Origin: Phycisphaerales bacterium
GTDB lineage: Bacteria > Planctomycetota > Phycisphaerae > Phycisphaerales > SM1A02
Assembly: GCA_014238785.1 (NCBI GenBank)
Contig: JABAAL010000012.1
Location: forward strand, 1 to 64,000
Length of the DNA stretch: 64,000 nt
Direction of reading: 5' to 3'
Positions 53,076 through 63,600 of this stretch are shown one piece after another. The first letter of the stretch is position 1, and each line of letters opens with the position of its first letter. The position numbers were made by a program, and so were the translations under genes. The notes beneath the pieces were generated by a model. It was given only the letters and a program-made list of their open reading frames with translations. It made no database searches and was not told the DNA's origin.

Positions 53076-55127
53076 TCAGCCGACTAATCGAGCAATATCG
53101 TTGTAAAACGTCACAAGAAATAACGTCGCAATGAGTCCAAGCCCAAGTACCGCAGCAGCATTCTGGAAGGCAATGGATGGAGGCTTTTTAAAAAGTTTCT
53201 CATAAATGAGATAAAGGAATAATCCACCATCAACAATGGGAAGTGGCAAAAAGTTAAGTACGGCCAAGTTCACGCTAATGATTGCGAGAAAAAAGAAAAG
53301 ATAACTAAAACCACGATCAGCAATTTTAGAACCAATATGGATAATGCCAATTGGGCCACGGAGTTGTTCAACTCCAACACTTCGACGAAAAAGACGATCG
53401 AGTGTGAGATATGTCATGACGAGCATATCCACAGTTTCATCAAATCCCATCTGCAACGCTTTGATAGGATTCCCGCCACTACTTCGCACAACAAAGATCG
53501 GATCAAAAAATTGCATTGAAAGAGTCGAAGACCAACCAAGTTCTGACAACGACGCTTGATTTTGCGAAGAAACAGACAAAACAATTTGGATTGCTGGATT
53601 TCCTTTTGTTGGATTTTGTACTTTCAATGCAACAGATTCTCCGCCATCAATTAATTCTTGGCGGATTTGCTTCCAATTTGATACGGCCTTATCGTTTATC
53701 GAAAGAATTGTGGAACCGCCAAGCAACTGGGCGTGTGCGATCCCTGTTGGAACTTTTTCACCATCAATAAGTTGCTGCTGCAGAGGCTGGGAAACCATTG
53801 GCACATCGATTGCATCTACTAAAAGAACGCCAAGTTTTCCAGCGTTTATCTCACCTACAAGATTCGTTTCGAAACCGTGGCGGAGGACTACCATGTTGAC
53901 GGGGCCATCAGGCAATGCTGCAAGGTAATTGCGAAGTTGCCCCATCCTTGGCGCTTCAAGAGAAGCAACTTTTACAATAACATCTCCACTTTTAAAAACG
54001 GAACTATTAGGGCTGCTTGGAAGAACGACCGATATTTTTGAAAGCGGACACATTCCCAATAGACCGCGTTCGTAATTTTGGGGGGAGTCTGCAGGCACGT
54101 CAGCAAGTCGAATGATTGAAAAATTTGGTTGCACGGGCACAGAAACATTAACCTGAACATCGTCGCTAACCCAGTTTGTTTCAACTGCAACGCCATCACT
54201 GTACTGCACAATATCATTAAACTGAGACCATACATCGACAGTGGTTCCATTTGCTGACTCCATTTGCATCCCAGAGTGTAAAACTTTAAGCGCTGCGTCT
54301 GCTTGCAAGACCACCAACGCCTGTTCACCAGCCTCGCCGCTTGCAAGCACTAAGGAAGATGCAGGATAGACGCCAAGCTCAAGGAGACCTTCTTGCATCA
54401 CGCTTGCTGGCATGATGGAATACGTCAGCAAGGCTTCTATTCCTTCCCGTTTCACCTCAAGCACTACGGGCACACCAGGCTTTGCCATAGCGCCTGCAAT
54501 GCCAATATCTGTAAACGTATTTACTGGCTTTCCATCAATACGTATCACCCTGTCACCTGATTGTAGAGGCAGAGCATCAAGCCCTTGCGCGTTTGCTAAA
54601 GCAGCAGGAGAGTCAGGAATAATTACCCCAATGACTGGCGCTTCAAACTGTACACCTACCTGAAAACAAAGAAGAAAAAGGAAACAGGCTAACAATACAT
54701 TCATGACAACACCTGCCGAAACAACAACCATGCGCTTCCCAATGGAGCACATGTTGTAGCTCCGCGGATCTTGAGAAACCGAATTAGGGTTTGCATCTTC
54801 TTGACCGAGCATACTCACGAAGCCGCCAATTGGAAGTAGTCGCAAAGAGTATTCCGTCTCTGATATATTATTCTGTTGTAGTTCCTCATCAGTCATTGCA
54901 GGCGCATCTTTGCCGAACTTAGCAATAACTTTTGGCGTCGTAGATTTGTAGCAAAAACCGACACCTTTTCGGTACGAGAAAACTTGTGGCCCCATGCCAA
55001 TCGCAAATGCATTTGTCCGAATTCCAGCCCATTTTGCAGCAATAAAATGCCCCAACTCGTGAACTCCGATGAGAAAGCCAAACCCAATAACAATTAAAAG
55101 CATATTAAACATTGAATCAAAACTCAT
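53076..55127 (-). CDS. rseP: Site-2 intramembrane metalloprotease RseP
   Basis: 683 residues, about 230 longer than E. coli RseP. The zinc site is HELGH in GVHELGHFIAAKWAG at about residue 22, with the partner Asp in LNFLPLPIVDGG near residue 625. Between membrane helices lie three PDZ-like segments, around 175-245 (GVIIPDSPAALANA), 370-430 (ISVVLPSSPNSSVFKSGD) and 465-515 (TGIAHAQLLGGSTILSINDK). It cleaves membrane-bound anti-sigma factors after a first cut. Third gene of the rng-dxr-rseP run (31 bases after dxr). Confidence 0.93.
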   Translation of the reverse strand: MSFDSMFNMLLIVIGFGFLIGVHELGHFIAAKWAGIRTNAFAIGMGPQVFSYRKGVGFCYKSTTPKVIAKFGKDAPAMTDEELQQNNISETEYSLRLLPIGGFVSMLGQEDANPNSVSQDPRSYNMCSIGKRMVVVSAGVVMNVLLACFLFLLCFQVGVQFEAPVIGVIIPDSPAALANAQGLDALPLQSGDRVIRIDGKPVNTFTDIGIAGAMAKPGVPVVLEVKREGIEALLTYSIMPASVMQEGLLELGVYPASSLVLASGEAGEQALVVLQADAALKVLHSGMQMESANGTTVDVWSQFNDIVQYSDGVAVETNWVSDDVQVNVSVPVQPNFSIIRLADVPADSPQNYERGLLGMCPLSKISVVLPSSPNSSVFKSGDVIVKVASLEAPRMGQLRNYLAALPDGPVNMVVLRHGFETNLVGEINAGKLGVLLVDAIDVPMVSQPLQQQLIDGEKVPTGIAHAQLLGGSTILSINDKAVSNWKQIRQELIDGGESVALKVQNPTKGNPAIQIVLSVSSQNQASLSELGWSSTLSMQFFDPIFVVRSSGGNPIKALQMGFDETVDMLVMTYLTLDRLFRRSVGVEQLRGPIGIIHIGSKIADRGFSYLFFFLAIISVNLAVLNFLPLPIVDGGLFLYLIYEKLFKKPPSIAFQNAAAVLGLGLIATLFLVTFYNDIARLVG

Positions 55128-55158
55128 GAGAATCCTTTATAAACTACTCTTACTCTTT

Positions 55159-56298
55159 TTACGATGCAATCAATTTTTTTGTCATCAAACGCGCCTCTTT
55201 ATCAGCAAAGAGCACCGATTCCAAATCAGCATTGTCTACAATTTGCAAAGTCCCTATCACTTCTTTCACGATAGCAACCATAGCCCCAAATGGAAGACCA
55301 TCTTGAAGAAAAGCATCAACAACTACTTCATTTGAGGCATTTAGAATCGCTCCAGATGTGCCTCCCCTCTCAATCACTTCATATGCGAGAGAAATAGCGG
55401 GGAATACCTTCCTGTCAATCTGCTCAAACTCTAATGATTTTACCGTTGCCCAATCGATTGCGGCAGTAAATCCGGCCACTCGCTGTGGCCAAGTCAATGC
55501 ATATTGAATCGGTAGCCGCATATCTGGCGGCGACAATTGTGCAATCGATGAACCGTCGCAAAATTCCACCATGCCATGCACAATAGATTGCGGGTGAATG
55601 ATTGCATCGAGTTGGCTTGCTCCTACATCAAAAAGCCAATGCGCTTCAATCAGCTCAAGACCTTTGTTCATTAATGAAGCGGAATCAACGGTTACCTTCG
55701 CGCCCATATTCCAAGTGGGGTGGTCAAGCACCTGCTCAACGGTTGCAGATGCGACCTCAGCCTGAGACATACCACGAAGAGAGCCGCCGCTTGCGGTGAG
55801 TATAATTTTTTCAACTTCTTTTGAAGGACTCCCAAGAAGTGATTGAAAAATTGCTGAGTGCTCGCTGTCAACAGGTAAGAGGTTAACTCCAGCTTCCTTT
55901 ACAGCTCGCATGACAATATGTCCGGCAGCGACAAGAGTCTCCTTATTTGCAAGCGCTATATCACATCCGCATTCAATTGCTGCAAGTACAGGAGCAATAC
56001 CGGCAAATCCAACGATTGCAGCAATGACCAAGTCACCGCTTTTTGCGTGCTTGCGTATAAGTTCTTCGGCTGCACTATATTGGAACGGTGTTCCAATCGA
56101 CACGTCTGCATGTATTGAAACTGCCTCGACACACAATGCAGCAGCTTGCTTTTTTAATAATTTTGAATTCATTCCAGCAGCAAGACCTGCAACGGGCCAG
56201 CTGTCTACGCCATCACGTACACGAAGATGCTCGATGACTTCTACGGCACTACAACCAATGGAGCCCGTCGACCCTAAGATAAAAACCCTTTTACTCAT
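55159..56298 (-). CDS. dxr: 1-deoxy-D-xylulose 5-phosphate reductoisomerase
   Basis: 379 residues. NADPH motif FILGSTGSIGCSAVEVI; metal/substrate site DSEHSAIFQSLLG; LTASGGSLRGM; MGAKVTVDSASLMNKGLELIEAH. It makes 2-C-methylerythritol 4-phosphate, the first committed step of the MEP isoprenoid route. Its start overlaps the end of the ribonuclease gene by 4 bases and it is followed by rseP, an order found in many bacteria. Confidence 0.96.
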   Translation of the reverse strand: MSKRVFILGSTGSIGCSAVEVIEHLRVRDGVDSWPVAGLAAGMNSKLLKKQAAALCVEAVSIHADVSIGTPFQYSAAEELIRKHAKSGDLVIAAIVGFAGIAPVLAAIECGCDIALANKETLVAAGHIVMRAVKEAGVNLLPVDSEHSAIFQSLLGSPSKEVEKIILTASGGSLRGMSQAEVASATVEQVLDHPTWNMGAKVTVDSASLMNKGLELIEAHWLFDVGASQLDAIIHPQSIVHGMVEFCDGSSIAQLSPPDMRLPIQYALTWPQRVAGFTAAIDWATVKSLEFEQIDRKVFPAISLAYEVIERGGTSGAILNASNEVVVDAFLQDGLPFGAMVAIVKEVIGTLQIVDNADLESVLFADKEARLMTKKLIAS

Positions 56299-58598
56299 CC
56301 TCGGCGGTCTTGGCTTGCTTGCACTTCGTCCGAAGTGACAGAACGGCGGCTTCCGCCGTAAATTGTTTTACGCGGTTTCTTTGGAGCAACTGGTTCAGCT
56401 TTTGGTTCAACTACTTCCTTTTTAGTTTCTACTGCAGCAGCTTTCTTACGAACTCGGCTTGACGCTTGACGATGTTTCTTTTTTATTGCTGCTTTCTTTT
56501 TAGTCGGCTTTGTTTTTTCCGAAACTTCAGCAACTGCTTCTACTTTTAGAGCATCAGAGGAAGCTTTCGGCTTGCGTCCGCCTCTACGCCTGCGCCGGCG
56601 CCTTGGTTTTTTATTTTCTTCATGTTCTGCAAAGCCTTCCGTCAACTTTGTCACTACTTCGTCCGTCATAGTTGACATGTGATTTCGCACTTCTATACCC
56701 TGCTCTTTGCAATACGCAACAATTTCCTTGCTTGTTTTGCCGATCCTCTTCGCAAACTGATAGACTCTAGTCGCTGAGTCAGCTGGCGTGCTTTTCTTTT
56801 TCTGCGGTGTGCTTGAAACAACTTTCTTCTTTACATTACGAGCTGCCTCTTTTGGTTTATCGAGCAAGTCAAGTTCTTTCTGCAAATCATCTGCAACAGA
56901 AATTGAACTCGCATCCGCAAGTGGAATCTTCTTTCGACCTGTACGCCTTGATCTTTTTCTTCCGACCGAATGCTCTGAGGAATGCTCCTGGGCAAGGTGT
57001 TGTTTCTCTGCCGTTAACAAGGCTTCAATAGTTGGGGGTTTCGTCGTTCTAAGGGCTTCAATTTCAATATCAGAACCACGGTCATCATAGGCGTAATAGA
57101 CCAAGCGATCTTTTGCTAATTCTTCGCTAATACGAACAACTATTCGCTTCTTAGATCGCTTTTCATACTCATCAAGCTCTCCTCTTTTGTTTGATAGCAA
57201 GAAAGTACCAACAGTTGGCGAACATGTGAGTTCAACACGTTTCACCTTGTCATGATCCAAAAGCCAACCACAATGCCTTGTTGCATCTGCTGCAACTTCC
57301 TCAGTTGACTTAACGTTTCCACGGCCATCACAGTGTGCACAATCAACATAGTGGCTATCTAAAATACTTGGACGAATACGTTGCCGTGTCATTTCAAGCA
57401 AACCAAAACGACTAATCGGCAGGACCGTCGACCGAGCACGGTCCCGTTCTAAATGCTCACTAAATCGTTGTTCCACTTTATTACGATTTGAAACATGCCC
57501 CATATCAATCAAGTCGTTAATTACAATTCCACCAAGGTCACGTAAACGAAGTTGCCTGCAAATTTCATCTGCCGCTTCTAAGTTTGTGTTGACAGCATTG
57601 GCTTCGCTGTTCTTTGCATTTCTACTTTTTCCAGAGTTAACGTCAATAGCAACGAGAGCCTCTGTCTGGTCAATAACTAAACGCCCACCGCTTGGCAGTT
57701 CAACTTCCCGATTGTGGACTTCTTCGATTTGCCGCTCGATATCAAACGCATGAAAAATCGGCGATGCCCCGCTGTATTGAATAATCTTACGAGAGGATCT
57801 TGGCGCAGCTATTTTCAGAAAAGTAGAAATTCTCTCATGCGAAGATGCTGAATCTACAACTATAACGTCAATAGATGGTCGCAGAATATCTCTGATTGTC
57901 CTCACTAATAAATCCGATTCATTATAAAGTTGGCAAGGAGCGCCTACGCTTTCAATACGTTTTTCGATTAACTTCCACAACCGAATTAAATACGCAAGAT
58001 CACGCTTAACATCGACTTTTGTTTTACCTAGTGCAGCAGTTCTCAGAATAAACCCAAAACCTTTAGGCAAATTCAATGCATCTAGTATCTTTCGCATTTT
58101 CTTACGTTCGTTATCATCTTCAATCTTTCGAGATACGCCAACCTTATCCATATAGGGCATCATTACCGAGAGTCGACCCGGGATTGATAGATAATTTGTT
58201 AACGTAGGACCTTTTGTACCGACGCCCTCCTTGAGCACCTGCACTAAAATTTCATCGCCTTTTTTCAAACACTTTTGAATTGGTGGGCGCTTATGCTTTG
58301 CAATTTTTTTGCCGACTCGTTCACTTGTTTCTTTGCCGGGGAAATATTTCGGGTGCAAATCAGTTACGTGCAAAAATCCACGCTGCACTCCACCGTACTC
58401 GATGAATGCTGCTTGTATCGCAGACTCTACGTTCGTTACGCGGCCTTTGTAAATATTGCCAACACCAGTCGCTGTTTTAGTGCGCTCTGTGTACAACTCT
58501 TCGAGTCGCCCGTTTTCAAGAATTGCTATTCTTGTTTCTATACCTGGATCATCATGAACAATCATGATTTCCGTGGAATCTTGTTTTTTACCTGTCAC
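56295..58598 (-). CDS. Ribonuclease E/G with C-terminal IF2-N domain
   Basis: 767 residues from a GTG at 58598 with AAGGA 7 bases upstream. An S1 domain (about 40-100) is followed by the catalytic core with D318 in AIDVNSGKSRNAKNS and the zinc link CAHCDGRG near 416-424. The C-terminal third holds an IF2-N fold (about 608-653; VYQFAKRIGKTSKEIVAYCK and HMSTMTDEVV), basic tracts (KKPRRRRRRRGGRK) and Lys/Ala-rich tails. RNase E/G processes rRNA and mRNA 5' ends. The IF2-N addition is shared with translation factors and could bind ribosome or RNA. Operon with dxr and rseP. Confidence 0.93.
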   Translation of the reverse strand: MTGKKQDSTEIMIVHDDPGIETRIAILENGRLEELYTERTKTATGVGNIYKGRVTNVESAIQAAFIEYGGVQRGFLHVTDLHPKYFPGKETSERVGKKIAKHKRPPIQKCLKKGDEILVQVLKEGVGTKGPTLTNYLSIPGRLSVMMPYMDKVGVSRKIEDDNERKKMRKILDALNLPKGFGFILRTAALGKTKVDVKRDLAYLIRLWKLIEKRIESVGAPCQLYNESDLLVRTIRDILRPSIDVIVVDSASSHERISTFLKIAAPRSSRKIIQYSGASPIFHAFDIERQIEEVHNREVELPSGGRLVIDQTEALVAIDVNSGKSRNAKNSEANAVNTNLEAADEICRQLRLRDLGGIVINDLIDMGHVSNRNKVEQRFSEHLERDRARSTVLPISRFGLLEMTRQRIRPSILDSHYVDCAHCDGRGNVKSTEEVAADATRHCGWLLDHDKVKRVELTCSPTVGTFLLSNKRGELDEYEKRSKKRIVVRISEELAKDRLVYYAYDDRGSDIEIEALRTTKPPTIEALLTAEKQHLAQEHSSEHSVGRKRSRRTGRKKIPLADASSISVADDLQKELDLLDKPKEAARNVKKKVVSSTPQKKKSTPADSATRVYQFAKRIGKTSKEIVAYCKEQGIEVRNHMSTMTDEVVTKLTEGFAEHEENKKPRRRRRRRGGRKPKASSDALKVEAVAEVSEKTKPTKKKAAIKKKHRQASSRVRKKAAAVETKKEVVEPKAEPVAPKKPRKTIYGGSRRSVTSDEVQASQDRRG

Positions 58599-58757
58599 AG
58601 TAGTTCCTTACTTGCCATGTACTGGCGTGTAAAAGAACACTTACCAAATTAAAAATGCAAAAGTACATTCTTTGCGGCGTATCCGCTTATTCACTTGGCT
58701 CGAACCTATTCGTCATTGAATATCGTTCGCTCGTGTTCGTCTGACTTCGCAGGCCGC

Positions 58758-58785
58758 TACATAGAGTGCGATCCCTGCTTGTCAA
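58758..58785 (-). promoter_or_regulatory. Putative sigma-70 promoter upstream of RNase E/G gene
   Basis: On the minus strand: perfect TTGACA, 16 bases, TATGTA. It lies just after the end of ptsI and about 160 bases before the GTG, leaving a leader of roughly 150 nt. Only the -35 is strong. Confidence 0.4.
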
Positions 58786-58806
58786 TAGTTTGCTATATGC
58801 CTGCGT

Positions 58807-60570
58807 TTATATTTGCGAGGTGGACCATCCACCAATTGCCTCAGGCACAGTTTTCTGTAATTCACTTCGAAGCGCTGAAAGAATTCGCCGATCCGAATCG
58901 AGAGACCCGATTTTTCGAGCGAGCCGCTCACATTCCTCAATCTTGACCCTCCGTATAACCTGCTTAATCGCAGGGATCTGGGATGGAACCAAAGACAGGT
59001 TCCTAAGGCCAAGCCCGATGAGTAACATAGTATATACCGGATCACCGGCTATCTCACCACATAAAGAAGTTTCTATTTTTCCACGCCTTGCAGCCCTAAT
59101 AACGGACTTCATGAGCTTTATTACCGCTGGATTGGATGCTGTGTACAAACTTGCAACCCGCTCATTCCCTCTGTCTACAGCAACTGTGTACTGAATAAGG
59201 TCATTCGTACCAATCGAAAAAAATTCTACTTCCCTCGTAAATGTAGACGCCATCAGGGCTGCACTTGGCACTTCGACCATCATTCCAATTGGAATATGCT
59301 CCGCAATAGCGATCCCCTCTTCTTGACATTCTTCAAGGACATCTGAGACGATTAACTTAGCTTGTCGCAACTCATTCATGCACGTAATGAGTGGGAACAT
59401 AACTCGAATTGGACCAAAAGCAGAAGCGCGTGCTACTGCACGCAGTTGCGTTCGAAACAATTTCTGATTCTGTAAACAATATCGTATTGAACGCAATCCC
59501 AAAAATGGATTACGTTCTGGCTCCATTGCCTGCGCTTGTGTGTATTTATCAGCGCCCAAGTCCAGCGTCCGAAGCGTAAGAACTCTTCCATCAAGACGTT
59601 CTATGGCCGACACGTACTCCGTGAACAATTCCTCTTCAGTTGGCAAGCTAGAACTTGTCAAGTATTGAAATTCTGTTCTGTACAAGCCAACACCTTCTCC
59701 GCCCTTTTCGATGACTTGGTCTATCTCATGCGCAAACTCAATGTTGCCGTACAAATGAATCTCAACACCATCTGCAGTAACTGATTGTTGCTGCGAAATC
59801 TCTTGCGTCTTTTGCTTGAACGTTTCGAGCAATTCTATGCTCCGACGTACTTGCTCAATAGTAGCATCGTCAGGCGCAATAACAACCGTTCCAGACTTGC
59901 CATCTAAAATCAGCAAATCGCCATCACTCACTTCTTCAGAAACGGATTTGCATCCGACAACAACAGGCACTCCAATAGCTGCTGCAACGATGGAACTATG
60001 ATCCGTACGTCCACCTATGTCCGTTGCAATACCAAGAACCTTGTCATGATTGAACTCCGCAACATCCGCAGGTGTCACTTGGTGGCAAATCACTATTACC
60101 GGGTCGCTTACTGAAGCGAGTCGGTCTTTGGAACCGCCTGATAGTTCTGTAAGTAATCTGCGTTCTAAGTCAAAGACATCATTAGCTTTTTCCTTAAAAA
60201 CTCTATTGTCCATCGACCGAAATTTATCTGCTAATTCCCCAAAAGCTTCAACAATCGCAAATGCTGAGTTCACGCCTTCGAGTTCAATTCGCTCCCTAAT
60301 AGGATCGACAAGGGTTGGGTCGCTGAGCAATCCGAGATGAAACTCGAAGATTTTTGCGGGTCCTTCACCAAGTGTCGCAGCTACTTGGTTACGGTCTTCC
60401 GTAACTTGTGAAATTGCGCCCTCGATTGCTTTATTAAACTTTGCCAATTCAATTGGTATCTCATTTTCACCGAGAATCAAAAAAGGCACGCGGTGCAATG
60501 ACTTTTCTAGCACGAGTGCTCTGCCAATAACGACGCCGGGGCTGACTGGGATGCCTTGTAATCGTTTCAT
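58807..60570 (-). CDS. ptsI: PTS enzyme I (phosphoenolpyruvate-protein phosphotransferase)
   Basis: 587 residues, full-length. N-terminal MKRLQGIPVSPGVVIGRA; phosphorylated His in DIGGRTDHSSIVAAAIGVPVVVG near residue 188; PEP-binding barrel with GVGLYRTEFQY and FFSIGTNDLIQYTVAVDRGN; C-terminal SLCGEIAGDP. It transfers phosphate from PEP to HPr. No HPr or sugar-specific EII genes are here, so it may have a regulatory role in this organism. The gap to the RNase gene downstream holds a candidate promoter. Confidence 0.95.
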   Translation of the reverse strand: MKRLQGIPVSPGVVIGRALVLEKSLHRVPFLILGENEIPIELAKFNKAIEGAISQVTEDRNQVAATLGEGPAKIFEFHLGLLSDPTLVDPIRERIELEGVNSAFAIVEAFGELADKFRSMDNRVFKEKANDVFDLERRLLTELSGGSKDRLASVSDPVIVICHQVTPADVAEFNHDKVLGIATDIGGRTDHSSIVAAAIGVPVVVGCKSVSEEVSDGDLLILDGKSGTVVIAPDDATIEQVRRSIELLETFKQKTQEISQQQSVTADGVEIHLYGNIEFAHEIDQVIEKGGEGVGLYRTEFQYLTSSSLPTEEELFTEYVSAIERLDGRVLTLRTLDLGADKYTQAQAMEPERNPFLGLRSIRYCLQNQKLFRTQLRAVARASAFGPIRVMFPLITCMNELRQAKLIVSDVLEECQEEGIAIAEHIPIGMMVEVPSAALMASTFTREVEFFSIGTNDLIQYTVAVDRGNERVASLYTASNPAVIKLMKSVIRAARRGKIETSLCGEIAGDPVYTMLLIGLGLRNLSLVPSQIPAIKQVIRRVKIEECERLARKIGSLDSDRRILSALRSELQKTVPEAIGGWSTSQI

Positions 60571-60692
60571 ATAACATGGCGCTCACAGGCAAGTTCTCTA
60601 TGGTCTCCTGAGGGCTAAAGCGTATTATACCACCACCAATTTCGCAGTCCGACCGAAACAATGTGGCTCTGAGCCATATTGATTCTTGCTTG

Positions 60693-63600
60693 CTATGCAT
60701 CTTCCCCATCTGAGCCAAACCACAAGAACCTCGCAAGAGACTTAAAGTCTTCCCCAATAACGAGTAATGCAGGGAGCAATAATAGAATTAAGAAAGTTGC
60801 GCTCATTAATCCAAATGAAATTGCAAGCGCCATCGGAATCAAAAATTTAGCCTGCATCGATTGCTCAAGCATCAGTGGCGTCAACCCAAGTACCGTTGTA
60901 ATTGTCGTTAAGAAAATTGGGCGAAGTCGGGCGGCCCCCGCACTCAAAATAGCCTCCCGCATTGCGTCGCCCTGCTTGCGTCTTAGATTATAAAACTCAA
61001 CAAATATGAGCGAATCATTGACAACGACACCACTCAGTGCCACAAAACCAATCATACTCAAAAACGAGATCGAAACTCCTGCGAAGTAATGCCCCCAGAT
61101 AACACCGATTATGGCAAAAGGTATTCCAAGCATCACAACTAGGGGCTGAAAATAACTTCCAAAGAGCCACGCGAGAATTACGTAAATCATCAAACAAGCC
61201 GCAAGAAAACCAATTGGCAAGGAAGCAAACGCTTCGGCTTGTTGCTCTTGCCTTCCACCCTTTTTGATAGTGACGTCTGGAAACTCTTTACGCCATTCCT
61301 CGTAGGGCAATTGAGCAGCCACTGTTTCAGGGCTCACACCATCGATTGTTTCAGCAGTAACTGTCACCGTCCTCTGCCTATCGATTCGACGTATTGCCGT
61401 GTACCCACGCCGCTCAGTAATTCGAGCAACTTCAACAAGCGGAACCGAATTTCCACTTGGCGTAATAATCCAAAGTTGTTCCAGTGCGCCGATATTTTTT
61501 CGCAAATCGTCGCCCATCTTTACTCGAATGTCTACTTCTTCATCTCCTAGCGCAAAAACATGAGCATCAAGACCGTACACCGCACCGCGAACTTGTCTTG
61601 CGACACCTGAAAGGGTGAGCCCAGTACTCGAAGCGCCTTCTCGCAATTCAATAAGAAGCTCTCGCTGCCCTGCCGAAGCGCTGTCAACAATATCATGCAC
61701 TGCAGAAAATTTTCTTAAGTCATTTTGAACTCGTTCAGATGCGGCGAACAACGTAGTATTATTTTTCCCAATTAAGTTAATAGTTATCCCTGAACTATTT
61801 GGAGCTCCGGACATCATCTCATATCCAATACTGTCGGCTAGTTTCGCCTTATCACCAAGTTCATCTCTAATCAATCCAATGACTTCGTTTGCATTGAGTT
61901 TTCTTGTTTCTGCAGGAGTCAACTCAATAAATAGTTGCCCAAGGTTCGAAGAGAATCCTCCAGATGTTTCACCCGTCGACATCTGCGCGCCTGCAATCGT
62001 ACTAATGTGATGGACTTGCGTCTGTTTTCTCGATGATTTTTCTACTTTTTCAAGCATATCCATTGTTTGAGAAAATGGAGTGCCTTCTGGCATTCTAATG
62101 TTAATCGCAATTGTTTCCGCGTCAGGTATTGTCATAAACTCATACCCTACTCGGCCTCCCATAACAAACCCTACGGAGACAATGAGCGTTGAGAATGCAA
62201 AAGCAAGCGAAACATATCTAAATTTTATAACAAGCGAAAGAAGCCAAAGATACGCTGGAACTATACGATGAAAAACAACTCTATCTCTACGAACTTCGTA
62301 CCGTTTAACAAACGCTGCAATTTTAGACTTCGATGGCCTGTCAGATTTTTCAAGCGAATGCCCAAGGTGGCCTGGGAGAATAAGCAACGCTTCAAACAAA
62401 CTCATCGCAAGTGCACACGCGATGACTATTGGAAGCGCACCAAGCAAATCTCCCATGTTTCCTTTGATAAAGGTTAAAGGAAGAAATGCAACTATAGAGG
62501 TCATCACTGTTGCAAACACAGGCCAGAGAACCTGCTTGGCTCCCTCAACCGCTGCTTGCATTGCAGGAACACCCTGTTCATGTTTCGCTTTTATATTTTC
62601 AGCAACAACAATTGCATCATCAACAAGCAACCCAAGGACGAGAATAAGTGCAAACATCGTAAGCATATTTAATGTAATGCCAAGCAAGAACATCACAAAT
62701 AATGTTCCACCAAGTGCGGTTGTTAAACCAATTCCAACCCAGAGTGCCACACGCCAGTTGAGTGCGAGTAAAAGTAGCACAAAAACTAAGGCCCCACCAA
62801 GCAAAGCATTGTCGGTCAATAAATTCATTCGACCTTCGACAAACCGTGCTAAATCTGTAAATGTAGAAAGAGAAGTATTGGTCGGCAAAGGGTCTCCTTC
62901 AATGCCAAGCAACCATGCCTCTTTGCGTTTTGTTTTACCGCCAGACAGGGTATCTTTCCAAGTAGGCACAAATTCTTCACCCATTCGCCCAGCAACATAC
63001 GCTCGAACAATTTCAGCCATCAGGACGATATCCTGATCTCCTGATTTTGAAATGAACATATTCATCGCAGGTTCTTCGTTGAACCGAACATTGACAGGAA
63101 TATCAACTAATGTGGTTTTAACCGTTGCAATATCGCCAAGGCGCAATGTTTCTCCACCGTGAGAGGATCGAATGACAATTTCTTCCAATTCTGCGGATGA
63201 CTCATCGGGAGTGTTGCTTCTAATCACAATATCGCCAGCCGAACTTCGCAATGTTCCACCAGGTATCTGTCGCATCCATGTCGAAATACGATCGGAAACT
63301 GTTGAAATACTTATTCCGTGTTCTATCAAACTATCTTGTTCGAGTTCAACCGTTAACTCATTGTTAATATCGCCGCCGACTGAAATTGCTCCCATCTCTG
63401 AGAAGGTTCGCAAATCATCTCGTACATCCCGAATCGATTGTTTCATCACTTGCTTATCAATGTCACCCCATAATTGCACCATAATCACTGGCATTGTTGG
63501 TTCAATACGATAAACGAGTGGACGTTCTACATCCGATGGCAAATCCTGAAGTGACTCAACTTTTCTGCGCACCTCATCAATCGCTTCATCAATGTTAGTC

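Noticed and set aside
52972-53106. A 44-codon plus-strand frame with several Cys between the diguanylate cyclase and rseP
   Set aside because: No ribosome site, no known motif, and it runs into the 3' end of rseP on the opposite strand.
60664-60676. Short TGGCT-CTG-AGCCA hairpin between ptsI and the RND gene
   Set aside because: Five-base stem with a three-base loop and no following T run; not a convincing terminator.
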